Shown in pieces: positions 60,208 through 64,000 of a DNA stretch of 64,000 bases. The notes beneath the pieces were generated by a model. The model ran no database searches, had not been told where the DNA came from, and saw only the letters and a list, made by a program, of their open reading frames with translations. Each line of letters begins with the position of its first letter. Position 1 is the stretch's first letter. The DNA comes from UBA4417 sp031550085 (GTDB lineage: Bacteria > Bacteroidota > Bacteroidia > Bacteroidales > UBA4417). The position numbers were made by a program, and so were the translations under genes. The DNA is taken from NCBI GenBank assembly GCA_031550085.1, contig JAVBOY010000001.1, positions 74,458-138,457 on the forward strand, given 5' to 3'.

Positions 60208-61737
60208 ATGCATGAAACCATTTTAATCCTTGATTTCGGTTCGCAGTATACGCAACTGATAGCACGCCGTATCCGCGAACTGAATGTGTATTGCGAAATA
60301 CATCCTTTCAACAAAGTCCCCGAAATTTCGGGGCATATCAAAGGCATTATTTTAAGCGGAAGCCCGTTTTCGGTTCGCGATGCCGAGGCGCCGATCCCCG
60401 ATTTGTCAAAAGCGGATCCCTCAATTCCGTTGCTGGGCGTGTGCTACGGCGCCCAATTTTTGTCGCAATCCCAAGGCGGGCAAGTGGCTCCGTCCAAAAT
60501 ACGGGAATACGGACGCGCCCAACTCGAGTTTATCAATACTTCCAACGACCTGATGCGCGGCATGACTGAGAATTGCCAGGTATGGATGAGCCACGGCGAC
60601 ACCATTCTGCATGTTCCCGACCACTTTGAAATCATCGCATCGACACACGACGTCGCCATTGCAGGATTTCATATAAAAAATACCCGAACTTACGGCATCC
60701 AGTTCCATCCCGAAGTATACCATTCCACGGAAGGAAGCATTTTGCTGAAAAATTTTGTCGTCAATATTTGCGGTTGCAAACAAGAGTGGACGCCGGCCTC
60801 ATTTGTCGATTCGACGGTGGCCTCGTTAAAACAGCAACTCGGTGACGACCGCGTAATTTTAGGACTTTCGGGCGGAGTCGACAGTACGGTAGCCGCCATT
60901 CTTGTGCACAAAGCCATCGGAAAAAACCTGCATTGCATTTTTGTAGACAACGGACTGCTTCGCAAAAACGAGTTTGAAAACGTATTGCATTCTTACCGCG
61001 AAATGGGATTGAATGTAAAAGGAGTAAACGCGGGAAAACGTTTTCTGGATGCCTTGCAAGGAATTACAGAACCGGAAGCCAAACGCAAAACCATCGGCCG
61101 GGTTTTTATCGAAGTATTCGATGAAGAATCCGCTTTGGTTGAAAATGCCAAATGGCTCGGGCAAGGAACCATTTATCCGGATGTGATCGAGTCCGTTTCG
61201 GTCAAAGGGCCTTCGGCAACCATCAAAAGCCATCACAATGTCGGCGGTTTGCCCGACTATATGAAACTAAAAGTCATCGAACCTTTGAATACCTTGTTCA
61301 AGGACGAAGTCCGCCGCGTGGGGCATACGTTGGGCATTGACCCGAATATCCTACATCGCCATCCGTTTCCCGGGCCCGGTTTGGGAATCCGCATTTTGGG
61401 CGATATTACGGCTGATAAAGTACGCATCCTGCAGGAAGCCGACGATGTTTTTATTTCTGGACTAAAAGAACAAGGTTTGTACGACCAGGTCTGGCAGGCC
61501 GGAGCGATTTTGTTGCCCGTGCAAAGCGTGGGCGTCATGGGCGACGAGCGTACTTACGAAAACGTGGTTGCCCTGCGTTCGGTGGGTTCTACCGACGGCA
61601 TGACGGCCGATTGGTCGCATTTGCCCTATGAGTTTTTGGCGAAAATCTCGAACGAAATTATCAACAAAGTCAAAGGCATTAACCGCGTGGTGTACGACAT
61701 CAGTTCCAAACCGCCCGCAACCATCGAGTGGGAATAA
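60208..61737 (+). CDS. guaA: GMP synthase (glutamine-hydrolysing)
   Basis: Cytoplasmic enzyme that converts XMP to GMP, 509 residues. The N-terminal class I amidotransferase domain has the catalytic Cys in LGVCYGAQF, and the His and Glu in GIQFHPEV. The ATP pyrophosphatase domain carries the P-loop LGLSGGVDSTVAA; the C-terminal dimerisation domain has HRHPFPGPGLGIRILG and ends KPPATIEWE. Acts after GuaB (33608-35077). The start is fixed by the -7 box directly before it and by family alignment (ILDFGSQYTQLIARRIREL). Confidence 0.98.
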   Translation: MHETILILDFGSQYTQLIARRIRELNVYCEIHPFNKVPEISGHIKGIILSGSPFSVRDAEAPIPDLSKADPSIPLLGVCYGAQFLSQSQGGQVAPSKIREYGRAQLEFINTSNDLMRGMTENCQVWMSHGDTILHVPDHFEIIASTHDVAIAGFHIKNTRTYGIQFHPEVYHSTEGSILLKNFVVNICGCKQEWTPASFVDSTVASLKQQLGDDRVILGLSGGVDSTVAAILVHKAIGKNLHCIFVDNGLLRKNEFENVLHSYREMGLNVKGVNAGKRFLDALQGITEPEAKRKTIGRVFIEVFDEESALVENAKWLGQGTIYPDVIESVSVKGPSATIKSHHNVGGLPDYMKLKVIEPLNTLFKDEVRRVGHTLGIDPNILHRHPFPGPGLGIRILGDITADKVRILQEADDVFISGLKEQGLYDQVWQAGAILLPVQSVGVMGDERTYENVVALRSVGSTDGMTADWSHLPYEFLAKISNEIINKVKGINRVVYDISSKPPATIEWE

Positions 61738-61985
61738 TTTTACCGGCTCGAAACATTTTTTCAGAACGTTTTTGTTTTTTAGCAGGCCTTTGGTTTTCTT
61801 AAGAGGCGATGCGTCCTATTTTATTTTACCGGCTTCTTAGTTGATTGAATTTTAATGGATTATTATCAAAGGATTTTTTAAAAAAAGAAAACTTTATTTC
61901 GGGTTTTGTATTAAAAAGTAGCCGGACAACGTACGGTAAAGCCCATATTTTTACTGCCAACTGTTTATTTACGCAAAATCTTGGC

Positions 61986-61993
61986 TATCTTTG
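61986..61993 (+). promoter_or_regulatory. -7 box of the glsA-glsB operon
   Basis: TATCTTTG, 35 bp before the ATG at 62028; only a weak TTT-A lies about 19 bases upstream. It supports the shorter start for the acyltransferase. Confidence 0.5.
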
Positions 61994-62027
61994 CAGGGAG
62001 ATCAACCCAAAGTTGATATTTTTATTT

Positions 62028-62891
62028 ATGAACCTTCAAGAAAAAGAAGTTGTAATTACCAAGAACTTTATTGATTTGGAGGGAGTAATCTCCAGCAAAA
62101 ATCCACGGTTGCTGAAGGTTATACCTAAATTTATCATCAATTATTTGAAACGGGTTACTCATCAGGATGAACTCAATGCTACCATTTGGCGCAACCGCGA
62201 TTCATACGGCCTTGATTTTGTCCGGAACATTTTGGCCGAATTCGGGGCAAAAATCCATGTTAAAGGAATCGATCACATCGGGGAAAACAAACGTTGGCTG
62301 TTTGCCTCCAATCATCCGCTGGGCGGTTTGGATGGCATGGCATTTATACAAGCGGTCGGCGAAGTACATAAAAACATTGTGTTTCCCGTCAACGATTTGC
62401 TGTTGAACGTGCCAAACCTGCGCCAGCTTTTCATCCCGATCAACAAACACGGGTCCAATTCGGATAACGTCCGCCTGATCGAAGATACGTTTGCCGGCGA
62501 CCAGGTAGTGCTTTATTTTCCGGCCGGCTTGTGTTCGCGCAAACAAAAAGGGTTAGGGATTTACGATCTGGAGTGGAAAAAAGCGTTCATCAGCAAAGCG
62601 CGACAATATCAGCGCGACATCATTCCGACCCATATCGAAGGTCAGAATTCGCAATGGTTTTACAACCTGGCACGATTCCGGAAGTCGATCGGCATCAAGG
62701 CCAATGTCGAAATGCTGTATTTGGTGGATGAAATGTACCGCCAAAAGGACAAAGACATCACCATTACATTTGGGAAACCCATCCCCTATACAACATTCGA
62801 TCAACGGTTTACCGATAAAATTTGGGCACAAAAAGTGAAGGAGCACGTATATGCGCTTACTCAAAATCCTGAAAAAGTTTTTAGTATTTAA
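62028..62891 (+). CDS. glsA: Lysophospholipid acyltransferase-type protein, GlsA-like
   Basis: 287 residues from the ATG at 62028; the frame is open 61 codons further up, but the extra part contains the promoter box. PlsC-type acyltransferase: the FASNHPLGGLDGMAF element holds the NHx4D-type catalytic motif, and the second motif is VLYFPAGLCSRK. It lies 14 bp before a GNAT-type N-acyltransferase, the arrangement of GlsA and GlsB, which make glycine lipids in Bacteroides (GlsB N-acylates glycine, GlsA O-acylates the hydroxyl). Substrate is inferred from this pairing. Confidence 0.8.
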   Translation: MNLQEKEVVITKNFIDLEGVISSKNPRLLKVIPKFIINYLKRVTHQDELNATIWRNRDSYGLDFVRNILAEFGAKIHVKGIDHIGENKRWLFASNHPLGGLDGMAFIQAVGEVHKNIVFPVNDLLLNVPNLRQLFIPINKHGSNSDNVRLIEDTFAGDQVVLYFPAGLCSRKQKGLGIYDLEWKKAFISKARQYQRDIIPTHIEGQNSQWFYNLARFRKSIGIKANVEMLYLVDEMYRQKDKDITITFGKPIPYTTFDQRFTDKIWAQKVKEHVYALTQNPEKVFSI

Positions 62892-62905
62892 TTTTGAGAA
62901 TCAAA

Positions 62906-63844
62906 ATGCAAAAAATAATTGATCCGATTGATAAGCAACTTGTCGAATCCGAATTAACGGAAGATAAGTTTGTCAAAAACACCAACAACGGAGGAAACGA
63001 AATTTACATTGTTACCTGGCACAATGCCCCCAATGTAGTCCGGGAAATCGGGCGTTTGCGTGAAGTATCGTTCCGCGATGCAGGCGGCGGCACCGGGCTT
63101 GAATGCGATCTGGATGAGTTCGATACCGATCCGGAAGTTCCTTTTAAGCAATTGCTGGTTTGGAATCCCCGCGAAAAAGAAATTGTCGGCGGGTACCGTT
63201 TTTTGCATTGCAATGAATTAAAAACCAGCCACGAAGGACATGCGCTGACACCAACAGCAGAGCTGTTTGAACTTTCGGAAAAATTTATTTCCGATTACCT
63301 GCCCTCCACCATTGAATTGGGGAGATCATTCGTCCAGCCGCTTTATCAGCCCACCTATGATTTGCGGAAAGGGATGTATGCGCTCGACAATATTTGGAAC
63401 GGTTTGGGAGCCATTGTGGTACAACATCCTGATGTGAAGTATTTTTTCGGAAAGATCACGACTTATCCCTCGTTCAATGTAACAGCCCGCGACCATATTT
63501 TCTATTTCTTAAAAACGTATTTCGGCGATAAACACCACCTGGTTTATCCCAAACCCGAATTGGAAATTCTTCCGCGTACGCCGCTTGAAACTATTGCGCC
63601 CATTTATTCGGGCATGGATTACGAACAAGATCATAAGTTGCTTATTCAAACCGTCCGCAGTTTCGGGGAGCATATTCCTCCTTTGGTTAATGCGTATATG
63701 GGGCTTTCGGCGACCATGTTGGTATTTGGCACTGCACTGAACGCCGGTTTCGGAAATGTGGAGGAAACGGGAATTATGGTCACCATCGACGACATTTACG
63801 ATTTTAAAAAGGCGAGGCATTTAGGCCCCGTAGCCGTTAAATAA
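62906..63844 (+). CDS. glsB: GNAT-type N-acyltransferase, GlsB-like
   Basis: 312 residues from the ATG at 62906 (a TTG at 62894 is in frame but less likely). The N-terminal half has the acyl-ACP-dependent N-acyltransferase fold of the OlsB/hemolysin-like group (REVSFRDAGGGTGLECDLDE, VGGYRFLHC, IELGRSFVQPLYQ). The C-terminal third (PPLVNAYMGLSATMLVFGTA) is the extension found in this family. It is predicted to attach a 3-hydroxy fatty acid to glycine, the first step of glycine lipid synthesis. Last gene of the operon; a strong hairpin follows. Confidence 0.83.
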   Translation: MQKIIDPIDKQLVESELTEDKFVKNTNNGGNEIYIVTWHNAPNVVREIGRLREVSFRDAGGGTGLECDLDEFDTDPEVPFKQLLVWNPREKEIVGGYRFLHCNELKTSHEGHALTPTAELFELSEKFISDYLPSTIELGRSFVQPLYQPTYDLRKGMYALDNIWNGLGAIVVQHPDVKYFFGKITTYPSFNVTARDHIFYFLKTYFGDKHHLVYPKPELEILPRTPLETIAPIYSGMDYEQDHKLLIQTVRSFGEHIPPLVNAYMGLSATMLVFGTALNAGFGNVEETGIMVTIDDIYDFKKARHLGPVAVK

Positions 63845-63866
63845 AAAAAGGCTCATAAGAGCCAGG

Positions 63867-63897
63867 AGTGGTCGGAAGACATTCCGGCCACTTTTAT
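63867..63897 (+). terminator. Terminator of the glsA-glsB operon
   Basis: An 11-bp stem (63867-63877 with 63882-63892, one G-T pair, 4-nt loop) is followed by TTTTATGTTTT. A smaller GGCTC/GAGCC hairpin precedes it at 63850-63863. Confidence 0.85.
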
Positions 63898-64000
63898 GTT
63901 TTAAAAAATATAGAAGGATCCCCTCCACATTCCACCACAATCATAGAGATAATAAGGTCTCTCATTTCCATTGAAAATCTTCGTTTAGCCGTTTTATAGC

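Overview
The window comes from a member of the Bacteroidota, most likely the order Bacteroidales. The ribosomal proteins, the lack of Shine-Dalgarno sequences, a type IX secretion sorting domain, SusC-like receptor architecture and glycine-lipid genes all point that way. Many genes are also preceded by the Bacteroidota -7 promoter box TAnnTTTG, often with TTG about 19 bases upstream. Functional calls come from reading translated sequence and recalling family signatures; no database search was run.

Layout. 1-1256 is the 3' part of a bifunctional formiminotransferase-cyclodeaminase gene (histidine degradation). 1346-2635 is enolase. 2744-20939 is one uninterrupted minus-strand block of 33 translation, secretion and transcription genes: merged str, S10, spc and alpha operons, read rpsL to rplQ, with no tuf and no adk. 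20940-21798 has no protein gene but encodes a probable small RNA of about 230 nt (6S-like), with a consensus promoter and an intrinsic terminator. 21799-39269 holds housekeeping genes: a small membrane protein, a U32 peptidase-family RNA modification protein, pepD and hutU, a MoxR ATPase, three periplasmic chaperone/isomerase genes, guaB, an RlmI-like methyltransferase, aroE, a DedA protein and a TPR protein.

39578-48378 is the most interesting segment. Six plus-strand genes form a tight apparent operon. They encode a small protein with a type IX sorting tail, two paralogous secreted beta-helix (Cthe_2159-type) proteins, a VTC-type polyphosphate polymerase domain protein, a DUF4956 membrane protein and a DUF2490 outer-membrane-type protein. 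A LytS/LytTR two-component pair follows. Together they look like a surface or envelope system that couples an inner-membrane polyphosphate-type catalytic unit to exported beta-helix proteins.

48379-60207 is accessory in character: a TonB-dependent receptor with a HYC_CC_PP cysteine protein (probable metal handling), an FkbM methyltransferase, a tandem GNAT protein, a DUF6624 protein, two lipopolysaccharide-type glycosyltransferases and a cydB with no cydA beside it. The gaps here, and a few elsewhere, hold dispersed repeats of two kinds: short phrase-like units joined in varying order, and a palindromic element of about 100 bp. 60208-63844 carries guaA (probably a leaderless mRNA) and a glsA-glsB pair for glycine lipid synthesis.
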